Positions 13,001 to 21,816 of a stretch of 64,000 nucleotides of DNA are shown here, piece by piece. Location: the NCBI GenBank assembly GCA_003864495.1, contig ML133389.1, positions 1,721,560 to 1,785,559 on the forward strand. Direction: 5' to 3'. This stretch comes from Nemopilema nomurai. Taxonomy: Eukaryota > Cnidaria > Scyphozoa > Rhizostomeae > Rhizostomatidae. The notes under the pieces were generated by a model. That model was not told the DNA's origin. It searched no databases and saw only the letters and a program-made list of their open reading frames with translations. Position numbers and translations under genes: made by a program. The number at the start of each line of letters is the position of its first letter. The first letter of the stretch is position 1.

Positions 13001-16000
13001 CCAGCGTAACCCAAAATTACCACCTCAAAGTCCAAAAATGGCAGGAATTATGTGCCCATTTTTGAACTGACACCCACCATACATACCCCCCCCCCCCACA
13101 TACTAAGTGCATCCTACCTCTCATTTTCAGTGAACTGGCGTTTAGTTCAAAAGAAAGTGCATCTTTGCAAACAGATGCATATAGTAGAAATCAAATCATT
13201 CCTTACCTGTTTTGCAAGAAAATGGTCCACATACAGCAAAAATTGGATTGTAAGTATCGTGTTTTACAACTCTATATTTTTCTATTTAGTGCGGATATTG
13301 TTCGTATCAGTTTTTTTTATGTATAATTTATTTATATCAATACGCTAAGTAATGTTAATGTGTAGTACCTTGAATGACATCTTCTTGATCTTTGCCCATG
13401 GGTGTTTACAAAACGGATTTCGCACAGTGCCGGTATCCTGCGAAAGAAGTTATCTTTGAATGTTTCTACTTTTCTTTATGTTAACAAATGCCAGTGTCCG
13501 GAACAAGTTATGGCCTTCATACGGCTGCAAATTTTACAACTCAAACTTCCCTAATTTCGAACACAACCAAGAAATTTCTACAATCAATTTTATTGTTAAC
13601 GATAAAAATTACTGATAAACCTTCCTCAAATATGACATTAACATGCAAAGCCTTTCTCCAGATTCCAGCCGTGGAGCCGTTAATTTTTCTGGACTCTGGT
13701 TAATGCGTCTGTAGCTATTGACGTAAACTTGTAGATAATGTTATAAAGGGAAAAGGACTTTAATTTGAGAATCATTTGACGTACCTCATAAATGATCAAA
13801 CCTCGAACACAGACTCCCAGGGTGTAGGGAACTTTTCGATTATACTCTTTCTAGAAAGCAAAAGTAGATTGTGTCGGCAAAGCAAACTTATGTTCTCATT
13901 TGAGTATCAAATCAAAAAGCTAGGTACGACGAAGGTTGCTACCCTTTTTGTGAAGAAAACGGAAGCTCAAAAGTTACACCACCTTAAAGATAATTTTACC
14001 AAAAGCATCGACTTCAGTACAAAAGATTATGATGAATGGAAATAGAAACGCGTTACGAAGTTTTACACAATTTAAGACTCTATCCCCGAAATCTTGCTGG
14101 CTTTTTCATACCACAGGTACTGGAAATTGGGCGATTTAAGGACATGAATAGACAATTCTGAAGAATCGATATCTCACCTTAAAAACTCGATAGAATAGAA
14201 TTCCGTATTCACTCAGCTTTTGTGCTTCCTGAACGAAAGAAGAAAAATTTAATAGACGCGTGCTTCCTACAATATTTACTGATAAAAGATTTGACAGGGC
14301 TTCGATAAGATGGCTGAAAAATAAAAAAGCTTATAGATGATGAATATTCAAGTAAAATAAAAGAAAACACTAGCTGGGTTTTGCAGGTAGATGAAAGTTT
14401 CAATGTTTGAATGTTAGGCTTTGTTCAATGTTTTCTTGCTTGAGTTTTTTCACATTTTTCTGTCTCGAGCAAACAAAGTTAAACGACTGGTTTAATTTTT
14501 GTTACGTAAGTTCAATCGATTCTAAGACGCCGCCTATTCTTCCTTTCAAAATAACACCAGTCCATCTTTACTTCAATAAAAAGCAGCCTTTTCACTCTGC
14601 TTTCAAACAAGTTTCAAGAGCAGTCTTTAGTTGCCTTGTTATGTTACTTTGGTTATTACCAACAACTTGCTATCCTCGTATTGAACTTGTCCCGCAACGA
14701 GACCAGGAACTTACCTTCAAGAATTCTATGGAGGCTTGGGCCTCTGTGAGGCCTCTGTGAGATTGGTGCATTGCTGGCAAGGCGCTTTTGATGTATGGCA
14801 CGGTCAGTTTGGCAATTGTCTAGGGAAGAGAATCAAACGTATTGCAACAAATTACCTAAACACTCAGATTGTCACTGATAGTGCTAAGTAATCAATTTGC
14901 ACCGGCCCAATGGGAAGAGTGTCTTTTGATCTTTACCCTTTACTTTGTGTCTACGAAGTGTCTTGGTCATGACCTCTGACCTTTTATATTCACTACTTGA
15001 GTGCAATGGGAAGCGCTAACTTAGGTTGAACCGTGAGGCAAAGGTATCCTATCTTGTTAATTAAGAGGGTGTAAACATTTAGTGTTTTTACTTTTCTTAG
15101 TTCCTTTCGAAAAAACGCCCTTTAAACCATGGCTAATGGACCAGGAGTGCAAACTTTGACGCAATCTTTGCTAATGGTACTAGCAAACACTGTGAGTTTG
15201 TTGGTGACTAGCGTGATGTCCTAGCCACTACAGCAATGGATAAATCCTTCATTGATTTAAACATTGATTCAAAATACCTTGGCGGGCAGATAATGCTGAG
15301 ACACGAAGTAGTCTGTTCCAAATGACGTTTTATCATAGTCTCCTAATTCAGCCTGAAGTGCATACGAGGCTAAAACCATCGCAGTGTCGTCATGAATTCG
15401 AATGTTGTTTTCGAGAACATCTTTGCGCAGTTGTAAATAGTACTGATGCCTCGTAGCCTGCTCCCTACGGAGAAAATAATTAGTAAATGCAATTAATAAA
15501 TACAATATCACAATAAATATAAATATAAACACAATATCAAATGATCTTTCACTAAAGCTAGCACTGATTTAATCACCTTAACGTGCACTTGTCCTCCTTA
15601 AAAAGTAATAAACGCCCTAAACGTATTCTTAATCTTCTCACGATTCACTTTATCATCTTAAGTCTATATGACTACTCGTTCACTGCCTTATTTTGAGAAG
15701 CAAGTATCATCCAATTACTTTAAAGTAATGCATTGAAGCTGATCGACTCCAACCATCTTTTAAATCATATATGTAGCTCTGGCTTTTACAAGAATTGCAA
15801 TTCTTTCAAGAGTTATACCTAAGTTCATATCAAACAATAACTCATTATTTACAAATAAACATTATCTTTGAATTTTTTGTCATAATTTTTCAAGCTTATT
15901 GCTCATGCAGTTAATCTATGTTTCACTACGAAACCAACCATTCAATAGACATCCAATTAAATTGAATCATCTTGCAGAAGCATTTATTATTTCATAGACA

Positions 16001-19000
16001 AAACACGATTTAAATATTAAAAACTTGGGCAAAGATAATTCACTTTCAAGATTCCTAACAACCACGTTGATTTAATTCTAGAAAGGTAGCATATTTAATT
16101 GAACAAGATCGAAGGAATTACATGAAAGTAAAATTGATGACATCATGGATTGTGAATCATGGAAATTTCTAACAGTAGCAGAAACAGGTTTGACGGGAAA
16201 TAGATTGCTTTTTGGCAGATTGAGAAAATAAGGTGATGGTTTGCATTAGCTGACATTACCTTGTGAAAAAGGAAGAAAGTGAAGAAGAAAATTAAAAAGC
16301 AGAAAGAACAAAGGGAACAAAACTAAGCTTAAATGATTATCAATTTCGTCATCGCTCATTATCTTCTTCACTTATAACAATATTTCTATAAAACTGCTGT
16401 AATTGAAGTTGGTTAAGTGGAATAGGCTAAAATGAATGTATCAATTTATGTTTAGGAATGATGCTAAGTATCATAATTATGTATCAGGTTTAGTTCAAAG
16501 TCAACCTACTCCAGTAGACAAATATTTTCAACGTAGTATTTGACTCTGAAGAATAGGGTGAAGACCAATGAACTATTCCAAGAACTCTGAAAAAGGAAAT
16601 AGATATCATAGATAAGAATGAATTATGAACATATGAATAATCATAAATCCAGTGAATCTTATTGCTACTGTCTTATTTGAAGTAAGATTGGAATTATAAG
16701 GGGGAAATCGTCTACAGATCATTGGTAGACCTATTATTGCGATGATTGTTTCTTTTGCTTCCGTGTTACATAAGTCCTTTAAGTATTCGATCTTCTACTA
16801 AAAAATTAGCTTTTAACAAAATACAGATTCTATGGTATGTACTTTTCATTAATACATCAGAACTCAAAAAAATAAAGAGTTGCTTCAGAAGATCATTTCA
16901 TGCGATATGAATAGATTGTTTCTTGGCTAATGTATCGTTTATTTAGTCTCTAAAGTGTCACAAATCTCTAGATCATAGAGAAAATCCAGCACCCAGAAAA
17001 AGGCACAGTTACTTACGTCATCTTTCCATAAATGAGGTGCATATTTGGCCAATTTTGAAAGTTTTTCCTCCAAATCAAGAAACTGGTGCTCACCATCTGC
17101 AAAGTGAGAATGAATATAGTGGCAAAGGACGTCCGGGGTCAAGGCTAAAGGGCAGGAGAGGTCAGGGGTGGAGAGGTCAGGGGTGGAGAGGTCAGGGGTC
17201 AATGTATCGAAGTCAAATGTTAAGAAAAGGCTGTTAAAAGTGCTGCTTGCTATTAGAAGAATGAGCTAAATAAGCTTAACAAGAAAGGAATGTATGACTA
17301 ATTATTGGCCGCCATTTTCGCATTAAAACTTAGAGAAAGAGGCTAACTGCAGAAGGTAGAAAGGCAATCCCGGTGACTTTATACGACTGTATAAACGTCG
17401 ATGCAGAGAAGCGTGGCAGTACAGAGCAGTAGATCAACAAATAAGAATTCATACCTTTTATGATCATCAGCCCAAAATACTGGACTTCGTTTACTCCGAT
17501 GTACCTCGTGACTTGATCAAAAACCTCGCGTGTGACAGCATTAGCCTAAACAAAACAAGATGCGCCCTATCTTATTGCAACATGAGCCTAGACTTTGCGT
17601 ATCAGGGAGCAAGTTTACCTTGACCAAATAGTGGATAACGAATATGAATCAATTTGGACAAAGTGAAGAGAAATAGTGTAACATCCCCTTCTGTATTCCT
17701 TTTTTCTTTAACATTCAGTCATACCACTAATTTTATGCAAGGTTCGATGCACTTCTTCGAAAATGTGTCAATCGTTAACTTATCGAGTCGTAAAAGCACC
17801 GAAAGGCAGCCAAATTTCGATTTTTCTGATTGGATAAGTTGTCTATTCATCAACACTTTTTAAAAGTAAATATTTTACATTTATTAATGAAAGCAAGAAG
17901 CTGATGGGAACTGAAAGTTTCATATTTCAATTCATTTGTAATTATAAGCATCTGAGGATTTCTACGATCAAATACACAAAAACAGTCATTTTAAAATGTT
18001 ATTTCCTTAAGATTCTAGTCCCACATTACTAAGGCAGAATGACAAGGTGTCAGAAAATTTCAAGTCCGAAAGTCAAATTTTGACAAAGTCATTTTTACAA
18101 AAGTATGTTTTGAAAATCTTGAAATTGAAACTGACTTATCGAAACAATAATATGCATAGGCTGTATATGATTCACTCTGCTTTTGCTGCGCATGTGCAAG
18201 ATCTCAAGAGTCATTGCAGAATCGATTAATTAGGCAAATTTCGGAGATTTGAGATCTGAATGTGTGTCAACATAATCCTTGTAAATGTTGTACTTACGTG
18301 AACTTTTACGTGAAGCCTTTCGCCATTAAGAAGAACAGTTGTGATCAGTTTCTCGCCTTCTCCGAGCTGTAGAAAAGGAAATTCAAGTCGATATTGAAAA
18401 AACTCTACGGGGAACTTTCAGAAGGAGCAAGAGCAATTGCTACGTCCATTGAAAAGATGTTGTTTCTGGGCGTTGTTACATGCAGAATCGAATTCGAACA
18501 TTGCAAAAGTGTTATTACGGTGGTAAAGCTATTTCGAAAGAATAAGCACAAGGCTACTAATATATTTAAGGCTTTATTCAACAGAGGAGGGGCTAAAAAT
18601 TCGATGATTCCCAATGGAGACTACTGACATAACTTGATGGAAAGGGAAATACGTTATTTTTCATTTTCGTTATTATTTATCCCGATTAAATCTAATCCTA
18701 CCAAACCGATTTCCCAGTTGGCTGACCCCTCCCTAGTTTTCGCCAGAGTGATCAAGCCAAGAACCCCCTTAATTCTGTGCCTTTGATGCCTATTTAAACT
18801 TAAGTTAGCTTTGCAGATAACAACAATTCCCTGGGGGTGTTGAAAACCAACAAACCCCATCCACAAACTACTTTGATCAGAGGATAGGGTTCTATATGGG
18901 CTTTGTCAAAGCCATGCACAAGGGAATATTCCAAACCCAAACTTCTTTCATCAGAGGATAGGGTTCGATATGCTCTTTGTTAAAGCCCTTCCCAAGGGGG

Positions 19001-21212
19001 TATCCCGAATAATACAATGAAGTCATTCCATGGGCTGGAAACGTCATTTTGAAATGCTATTTATTTCCACAATCGCAAACATCTAGTTACGATATAAGGC
19101 CTTTGGCTGGATTCAACCCAGTCTGCTCTCATTCGCTTGATACGCTTTTTACTGGCAACTGGAATCCGTAAAGAGCCCGATAATCCATCTAATCCTTTCA
19201 AATTTTTTGCGAATTTCCTTCAAAATTGGAACAGCGTGGTTTGCGGGGAGGGAAATTTACCTGTTTTTATGTTTTGTCTGCGCGAATTTCGACGAAAATG
19301 GATTAAGTTCTCGTAAATGTGGATTGGAAGTTTGAGAAGTTGGTGATTTGGTGGCTAATTGCTTTGTCGAAGCGAATTGAGGCTTCACAGAGACAGGTCG
19401 ATCTGTCGTAATCACTCGCAATGCGCCAACCAGCTTTTAGACGCCCGTTTCATATACGCGCCCCTGTTTAAACGCCTTATTTAGCGCCTATGTCAACGAC
19501 ACAATACAATTAATCACCTTTTAAAGCTTAAGTCCCCCTTGAACTATAAGCCTAATATTTTTGTAGTTCATTTTCAACATACATCTTTGTAATATTTTCA
19601 GTGTTATAATGAGCTTATAGCTATTTAGTTCCTTCGTTGCTTAGAATAAGAGTAAGGCTAAAGAGACATATACTATCAGCTGTTTGTTCTTTGCCATCCG
19701 TAGTCTACGATCTAAGGGGTTGCTAAACTTTGATAAACTTGACGTGAATTTCATGGCCCTTCTTGCCTAATGAACAGGAATATTGATTGATTTCATTAAT
19801 TTAAATATTTTTTCTGAGAAAATTTTCCCGTTTAAACTCTGTGTTACCCTTGAAAAGTTGTCGAATTGTACTAAAGTAAAGCTGCTTCGATCTGTTGTGA
19901 GAAATTGAAGCTTTGCAATTGAAAAACTTCATGTACTCAGCATTTTCCTGTGTGATGGAATACAATTAAAGCCTGCAAAAGGTTTGAGTTACGTATCTAA
20001 TATAGTTTTTGAGAAAAACTCAATCGTACAAAGTGTAAAGTATCTGTTATAGTCGGAAAATCTCTTCAAGTTTTGACATTCAGCGTCAATACAATCGCAT
20101 TTTGAAAGAGAACTGTTAACAATTTGATAAACTTGAAGTGAATTTCATGACCCTTCTTGCCTAATGACCAGGAATATTGATTGAATCTTTGATAGCAACA
20201 AATGATACCCTACTTTACTCCAATCAAAATTAACGATGATGAAATAAAGCTATTGCATATTTCTTGATTACATTGCTTTTCGTGATCATTTCTGAACATA
20301 TAGCATTTCCAGTTGAAAGTTGTAGTATACTCTTTACAAACAAACTCACAAAACAATAGCAGACCAGACCTTTTGTTTTCCTACTTACGCAAGGAATTCT
20401 TTAGCCCTATTGTCTTCACTTAGCTCTTTTCTCCTCCCTTTGTGTAAATATATCTTATGATATCTTACTTTATTCCAATCAAATAGCATTTCTGAATTAC
20501 ATTGCTTTTCATATCATTTCTGAACATATAGCATTTCCAGTTGAAAGTTGTAATGTACTCTTTACAAACAAACTGACAAAACAATAGCAGAGAACACCTT
20601 TTGTTTTCAACTTATGCAGTAATTCTTTATCCCTATTGTTTTCATCTAGTCTTTTCTCTTCCTTTTGTATTAAATTAAATACATCTCTATTATCGATTTT
20701 TGAGTTTATACAAAGCTATTTTTGAAGTTAGTTGGTTACAAAGTTTCACAAAAACACACGTGGAGAGTTTCTCTTTGGTTTTTCACTTTACTTTAGAAAA
20801 AAAAATCAGCTTAGCTTATTAACATTCATTTAAATTAATAAATACAACTAAACAGCAACATTTACTAAAATTTGCCTACCTTGTTTCATTAGAAGAAGAA
20901 GATCTCTATTCAATTTGCAAAATATAACACTCATTGATCTGTAACCTTAGGTCGCATCTGTTTGATATAACCATTTTGGGATTTGGGATTACATTAAAAG
21001 CCAGCTTGTTATAGAATGCGGCTACTCTTTGCTGCGGCTACTATTTGCTGCGGCTACTATTTGCTGCGGCCACTGTCCCAGGCCACCTTTTATCGGAAGA
21101 AAAAGGCTAAACAGACAATTCATTATTATCCAGTACCATATGCAGACAAAATTCAGACTTGTAATTGAAAGAGTTCTTATGCAAAGAAAGCAATTACCAC
21201 ACTCGTGGACAT
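959..21212 (-). CDS. FERM + multi-PDZ scaffold gene, PTPN13/FRMPD2-like, 3' end off window
   Basis: Twenty-nine exons were assembled by GT/AG borders and codon phase; from the ATG at 21212 they give 896 residues without a stop. Order: FERM (about residues 6-326), linker (327-383), PDZ1 (384-466), PDZ2 (509-592), PDZ3 (615-697), poly-Q linker (about 735-830), PDZ4 (831 to 896, incomplete). FERM plus more than three PDZ domains is the architecture of PTPN13 (PTP-BL/FAP-1); FRMPD2 has FERM and three PDZ. Such proteins sit under the plasma membrane and bind phosphoinositides, actin-linked proteins and C-terminal peptides of receptors. A KIND domain, present in both human relatives, was not found upstream, and the phosphatase domain of PTPN13 would lie off the left edge. 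The linker between FERM and PDZ1 is only about 57 residues, much shorter than in human PTPN13. Family call is firm; orthology is inferred. Confidence 0.85.
1119..1267 (+). repeat. Interspersed repeat family A, copy 1
   Basis: Carries aaagtacttttttcgtcc, actcctcagagcatgc, aaacgtcggaagataacc and aatagccag, then a tail with gattggttataattgacc. The tail is also present in the copy at 61921-62047 (attggctgtattatgacc). It lies in the intron between two PDZ4 exons. Confidence 0.75.
1549..1630 (-). CDS. PDZ4 exon (GGPE..IFVK core)
   Basis: Encodes GGPEVAGIFVKAL followed by QPGGAADRDGRIVK, the beta-strand and helix-A core of a PDZ domain. Acceptor ttgcag; the donor is GTTTGA, weaker than consensus but the only one giving the correct phase 1 join to GDRLVEING. 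Length 82 nt, as in the other three PDZ domains. Confidence 0.9.
1974..2033 (-). CDS. PDZ4 first exon (carboxylate-binding loop)
   Basis: Encodes PEVFVVDLPKVNGSFGLGLT; SFGLGL is the GLGF-type carboxylate-binding loop. Acceptor tttcag, donor GTGAGT, phase 0 at both ends. It opens the fourth PDZ repeat after the poly-Q exon. Confidence 0.92.
2186..2262 (+). repeat. Short tandem repeat, about 22 bp unit
   Basis: The phrase gtgacacataaacaggagaca is repeated about three times in tandem with slight changes, inside the intron after the poly-Q exon. No coding role is seen. Confidence 0.8.
2492..2636 (+). repeat. Interspersed repeat family B, copy 1
   Basis: A block beginning near gccccaaaaccccgctg and running through aaaacaaattaggca to a region ending near atgatgtca recurs, diverged, at 35466-35610 in the same orientation. 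It lies in the intron between the poly-Q exon and PDZ4 exon 1. No TIRs were identified; it may be a SINE- or MITE-like fragment. Confidence 0.6.
2693..2978 (-). CDS. Poly-glutamine linker exon between PDZ3 and PDZ4
   Basis: A 286 nt exon, entry phase 2, exit phase 0, joins KND(R) of the PDZ3 exon to the PDZ4 start. The peptide begins LPVKFRGLALSVQD, then carries glutamine runs interrupted by methionines and histidine (codons mainly CAG and CAA, about 2776-2862), then a DGG/NYGN-rich low-complexity stretch. Predicted disordered. The donor (CTG before GTGGGT) is acceptable. The opposite strand of the repeat is open in two frames but looks like a shadow. Confidence 0.85.
2776..2862 (-). repeat. 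CAG/CAA trinucleotide repeat (poly-Q coding)
   Basis: Mixed CAG/CAA codons give runs of about nine and six glutamines separated by MMM, then a Q-H stretch. The codon mixture and the ATG interruptions suggest an old, moderately stable tract rather than a freshly expanded pure repeat. Confidence 0.85.
3209..3375 (-). CDS. PDZ3 last exon and linker
   Basis: Begins ALEVIRTAASPVRLIVE, the final helix and strand of PDZ3, then a Met/Pro/Ser-rich linker (MPPEARDPASMPMDES). Acceptor tttcag, donor GTAATC, phases 0 and 2; the phase 2 end joins cleanly to the poly-Q exon. Confidence 0.92.
3785..3840 (-). CDS. PDZ3 exon (GDR strand/loop)
   Basis: Encodes (G)DRIVAINNISLETATRPK. Acceptor ttcacag, donor GTAATT. 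56 nt, phase 1 to phase 0, the same geometry as in the other PDZ repeats. Confidence 0.93.
4587..4668 (-). CDS. PDZ3 exon (GGHE..IFIK core)
   Basis: Encodes GGHELGGIFIKSLNMNG then PAAMDRRLEV. Acceptor ttatcag, donor GTGAGT. 82 nt, phase 0 to phase 1. Confidence 0.93.
5151..5207 (-). CDS. PDZ3 first exon (carboxylate-binding loop)
   Basis: Encodes SYFSVSLVKKNESLGFSIT; SLGFSI is the GLGF-type loop. Acceptor tactcag, donor GTAAGA. 57 nt, phase 0 at both ends. Confidence 0.92.
5493..5615 (-). CDS. PDZ2 last exon and linker
   Basis: Read from the acceptor gatatag, it begins VQDMLRTSSNVVTLVLE, which aligns residue for residue with the equivalent parts of PDZ1 and PDZ3. A second AG six bases further in would drop VQ and is less likely. 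A linker rich in polar residues follows and ends VLASNQ; donor GTATTC. Confidence 0.9.
6019..6074 (-). CDS. PDZ2 exon (GDR strand/loop)
   Basis: Encodes (G)DRLVEIGNTNVESFTRKQ. Acceptor atatag, donor GTATGG. 56 nt, phase 1 to phase 0. Confidence 0.93.
6756..6837 (-). CDS. PDZ2 exon (GGPE..IYIK core)
   Basis: Encodes GGPELGGIYIKSFLPGG followed by SAEANGRIAI. Acceptor ctccag, donor GTAAGA. 82 nt, phase 0 to phase 1. GGxELGGI(F/Y)IK is very close to multi-PDZ scaffold consensus. Confidence 0.94.
7297..7353 (-). CDS. PDZ2 first exon (carboxylate-binding loop)
   Basis: Encodes DLVRVELPKKDGNFGIGFT; NFGIGF is the binding loop. Acceptor tttag, donor GTATGT. 57 nt, phase 0 at both ends. Confidence 0.93.
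7698..7874 (-). CDS. PDZ1 last exon and Ser/Thr-rich linker
   Basis: Begins AINTLRNAADRSKFTFE, the last helix and strand of PDZ1, then about 40 linker residues rich in Leu, Ser, Thr and Asn, ending GAERES. Acceptor tcttag, donor GTGAGG, phase 0 at both ends (59 codons). Confidence 0.91.
8413..8468 (-). CDS. PDZ1 exon (GDR strand/loop)
   Basis: Encodes (G)DRIVQVNKVNFENVTRRE. Acceptor gcacag, donor GTGTGT. 56 nt, phase 1 to phase 0. Confidence 0.93.
8990..9071 (-). CDS. PDZ1 exon (GGIE..IFVK core)
   Basis: Encodes GGIELGGIFVKELTVGG followed by PAASSGQISA. Acceptor ctccag, donor GTACGT. 82 nt, phase 0 to phase 1. Confidence 0.93.
9622..9681 (-). CDS. PDZ1 first exon (carboxylate-binding loop)
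   Basis: Encodes AKQYTVDLVKVDNSFGFSIV; SFGFSI is the binding loop. Acceptor catag, donor GTAATT. 60 nt, phase 0 at both ends. Confidence 0.92.
10237..10406 (-). CDS. FERM-to-PDZ1 linker exon
   Basis: Encodes a 57-residue charged linker: EPSRVPSTIPTVRIDPDG, then Arg/Glu/Lys-rich sequence ending KQKPKPQ. Entry phase 1 (G plus AG gives Glu) matches the end of the last FERM exon; exit phase 0 joins AKQYTVDL of PDZ1. This is the whole spacer between FERM and PDZ1. Confidence 0.88.
10432..10915. repeat. AT-rich low-complexity array (TATTA-type)
   Basis: About 480 bp are almost pure A/T with scattered G and C, built from irregular ttatat / attatatta units. The open frame within it is a composition artefact. 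It lies in the intron directly upstream of the FERM-PDZ linker exon, ending close to that exon's acceptor. Confidence 0.9.
11009..11123 (-). CDS. FERM C-lobe last exon
   Basis: Encodes YVMGDFSLRSRYLLKTCSSF, then YNFQMHMADKMAKFQDYF. The run (K/R)YLL..CS..(H/Y).FQ is the C-terminal helix signature of FERM domains. Acceptor atatag, donor GTATGA, phase 0 in and phase 1 out, matching the linker exon. Confidence 0.88.
11471..11524 (-). CDS. FERM C-lobe exon (RRKFLIH)
   Basis: Encodes RRKFLIHADCPNPAQGHI directly after MSFK, giving the typical FERM C-lobe strand ISF.RKKF.I. The acceptor cttttag is good. The donor needed for the phase (ATA before GTTTTA) is weak; a stronger-looking GTAAAA 26 nt further on would shift the frame of the next exon into a less FERM-like reading. 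The 3' border is therefore less certain. Confidence 0.75.
13369..13437 (-). CDS. FERM C-lobe exon (HPWAKIKKMSFK)
   Basis: Encodes DTGTVRNPFCKHPWAKIKK and then MSFK, the (F/H)PW..I.KISFK signature of FERM C-lobes. Acceptor tcgcag, donor GTACTA; 69 nt, phase 0 at both ends. Confidence 0.92.
13785..13850 (-). CDS. FERM C-lobe exon (LGVCVRGLIIYE)
   Basis: Encodes KEYNRKVPYTLGVCVRGLII then YE. LGV...G(L/V)I(I/V)YE is close to the PTPN13/FRMPD2 type of FERM C-lobe. Acceptor ttctag, donor GTACGT; 66 nt, phase 0 at both ends. Confidence 0.92.
14178..14228 (-). CDS. FERM exon (EAQKLSEYGILFYRVFK)
   Basis: Encodes EAQKLSEYGILFYRVFK, the end of the middle lobe into the C-lobe (A.KL..YG..(F/Y)). Acceptor gttcag, donor GTGAGA; 51 nt, phase 0 at both ends. 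Confidence 0.92.
14715..14819 (-). CDS. FERM middle-lobe exon
   Basis: Encodes TIAKLTVPYIKSALPAMHQ, then a helix ending EAQASIEFLK, the last helices of the FERM middle lobe. Acceptor ccctag, donor GTAAGT; 105 nt, phase 0 at both ends. Confidence 0.88.
15278..15464 (-). CDS. FERM middle-lobe exon (RHQYYLQLRKD)
   Basis: Encodes EQATRHQYYLQLRKDVLENN, then LASYALQAELGDYD and HYLPAK. The RHQYYLQLRKD and A..ALQAE.GDY motifs are hallmark FERM middle-lobe sequence. Entry phase 2 completes a Glu codon from the upstream exon; donor GTATTT. Confidence 0.95.
16510..16586 (-). CDS. FERM N-lobe to middle-lobe exon (LFFRVKYYV)
   Basis: Encodes SSWNSSLVFTLFFRVKYYVE then NICLL(E). (L/F)(Y/F)FRVK(F/Y)YV is the classic end of the FERM N-lobe. 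Acceptor tttcag, donor GTAGGT, phase 0 in and phase 2 out; the split Glu codon joins to EQATRHQ. Confidence 0.93.
17017..17096 (-). CDS. FERM N-lobe exon (FLDLEEKLSK)
   Basis: Encodes (D)GEHQFLDLEEKLSKLAKY, then APHLWKDD. FLD..KKLSKYAP..WK is typical of PTPN13-like FERM N-lobes. Acceptor tttgcag, donor GTAAGT, phase 1 in and phase 0 out. Confidence 0.93.
17155..17201 (+). repeat. 15 bp minisatellite, three copies
   Basis: The unit gaggtcaggggtgga is repeated three times about 60 bp upstream of a FERM exon acceptor. On the transcribed (minus) strand it is pyrimidine-rich (repeated ccacccctgacctct). Confidence 0.85.
17455..17545 (-). CDS. FERM N-lobe exon (YFGL)
   Basis: Encodes ANAVTREVFDQVTRYIGVNE, then VQYFGLMIIK. 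T..(E/V)(V/L)(F/L)D.V....G(L/V).E..YFGL is the ubiquitin-like N-lobe signature of FERM domains. Acceptor tttag, donor GTATGA, phase 0 in and phase 1 out. Confidence 0.93.
18298..18366 (-). CDS. FERM N-lobe first exon
   Basis: Encodes LGEGEKLITTVLLNGERLHV then KVH, the first strands of the FERM N-lobe. Acceptor ctacag, donor GTAAGT; 69 nt, phase 0 at both ends. A 2.8 kb intron separates it from the next candidate exon upstream. Confidence 0.88.
18876..18975 (+). repeat. Short direct duplication
   Basis: A segment with gatcagaggatagggttc followed by atatg and ctttgt(c/t)aaagcc occurs twice, roughly 70-75 bp apart, with small differences. It is intronic and has no visible function. Confidence 0.6.
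20200..20673 (+). repeat. Diverged tandem duplication, about 240 bp unit
   Basis: Two adjacent blocks (about 20200-20443 and 20455-20673) share long stretches such as catttctgaacatatagca and tttccagttgaaagttgta, plus a run around ctctttacaaacaaact, with indels. A related fragment (aatttcatg(a/g)cccttcttgcc) precedes each of two nearby positions (19732-19798, 20118-20180). Confidence 0.85.
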
Positions 21213-21250
21213 GATCCTTTGTGGTCTGTGTTTTCTCAATGTTTGGGAAT
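21198..21250 (-). CDS. Candidate first coding exon of the FERM/PDZ gene
   Basis: In the frame that joins at phase 0 to LGEGEKLITT, this segment reads (D)SQTLRKHRPQRIMSTSV and ends at a GTAATT donor. A TAA stop lies in frame upstream in unspliced sequence, and the ATG at 21210-21212 is the first methionine after it, so translation may begin MSTSVLGEGEK. Alternatively ttttgcag before 21250 is a true acceptor and the exon continues an upstream KIND-encoding part that I could not find. Confidence 0.5.
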
Positions 21251-21730
21251 CTGCAAAATAGAGATTATGAGTGAGTTAATTTCTGACCAGGTCATCTAAC
21301 AGACTACCAAATACTGATAAAGCTAATTAGAAATGTGTTCAAAAATGGTATCAGACAATAGCTTGTACATGCAATAAAGACGAGTAATTTGAGGTGATTG
21401 ACTTAATACGGTATTTTATTGGAGCCAATTGGTTTTGGTCTTTCCTTGTTCTAAAGCAAACGCTTTCTTTACAAAGTTAATTTTTCCAATAACATGAAAA
21501 TTTTACCTACTTATCTCTAAATATAAACTTGATTTCTGATTTTGGTGGCGCTGTAGTCAGTTCCCCTAACCACTGAGCCATCCTCACACCTAATGTTTAA
21601 AAACTATGCTATTTGAAAATAGCAGTAAAGGTTCTTGGACATTTTGTGTGAGAAAGGGTTGGAGTATCTTGACTAGCAAGAACAGCGGGAGGTGAAGTTG
21701 AGGATAAAACATATGTATCTAGTGTCTTCA

Positions 21731-21816
21731 ATTTGCAACTGGCTATTTTTTCAAGCTTTTGGTGATCTCCCGACGTTTTCATACTCTGAGGAGAGTTGCA
21801 CGATAAAGTACTTCCG
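21731..21816 (-). repeat. Interspersed repeat family A, minus-oriented copy
   Basis: The reverse complement reads ggaagtacttt, cctcagagtatg, aaacgtcgg and aatagccag in the same order as the copies near 1119, 35287 and 61921. Confidence 0.75.

Larger units (their letters stand above)
18367..21197. other. Large intron with duplicated segments
   Basis: This 2.8 kb intron holds an 18.9-19.0 kb repeated motif (atcagaggatagggttc twice), a repeated block at 19732-19798 and 20118-20180, and a diverged tandem duplication at 20200-20673. No exon was recognised. Confidence 0.7.
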
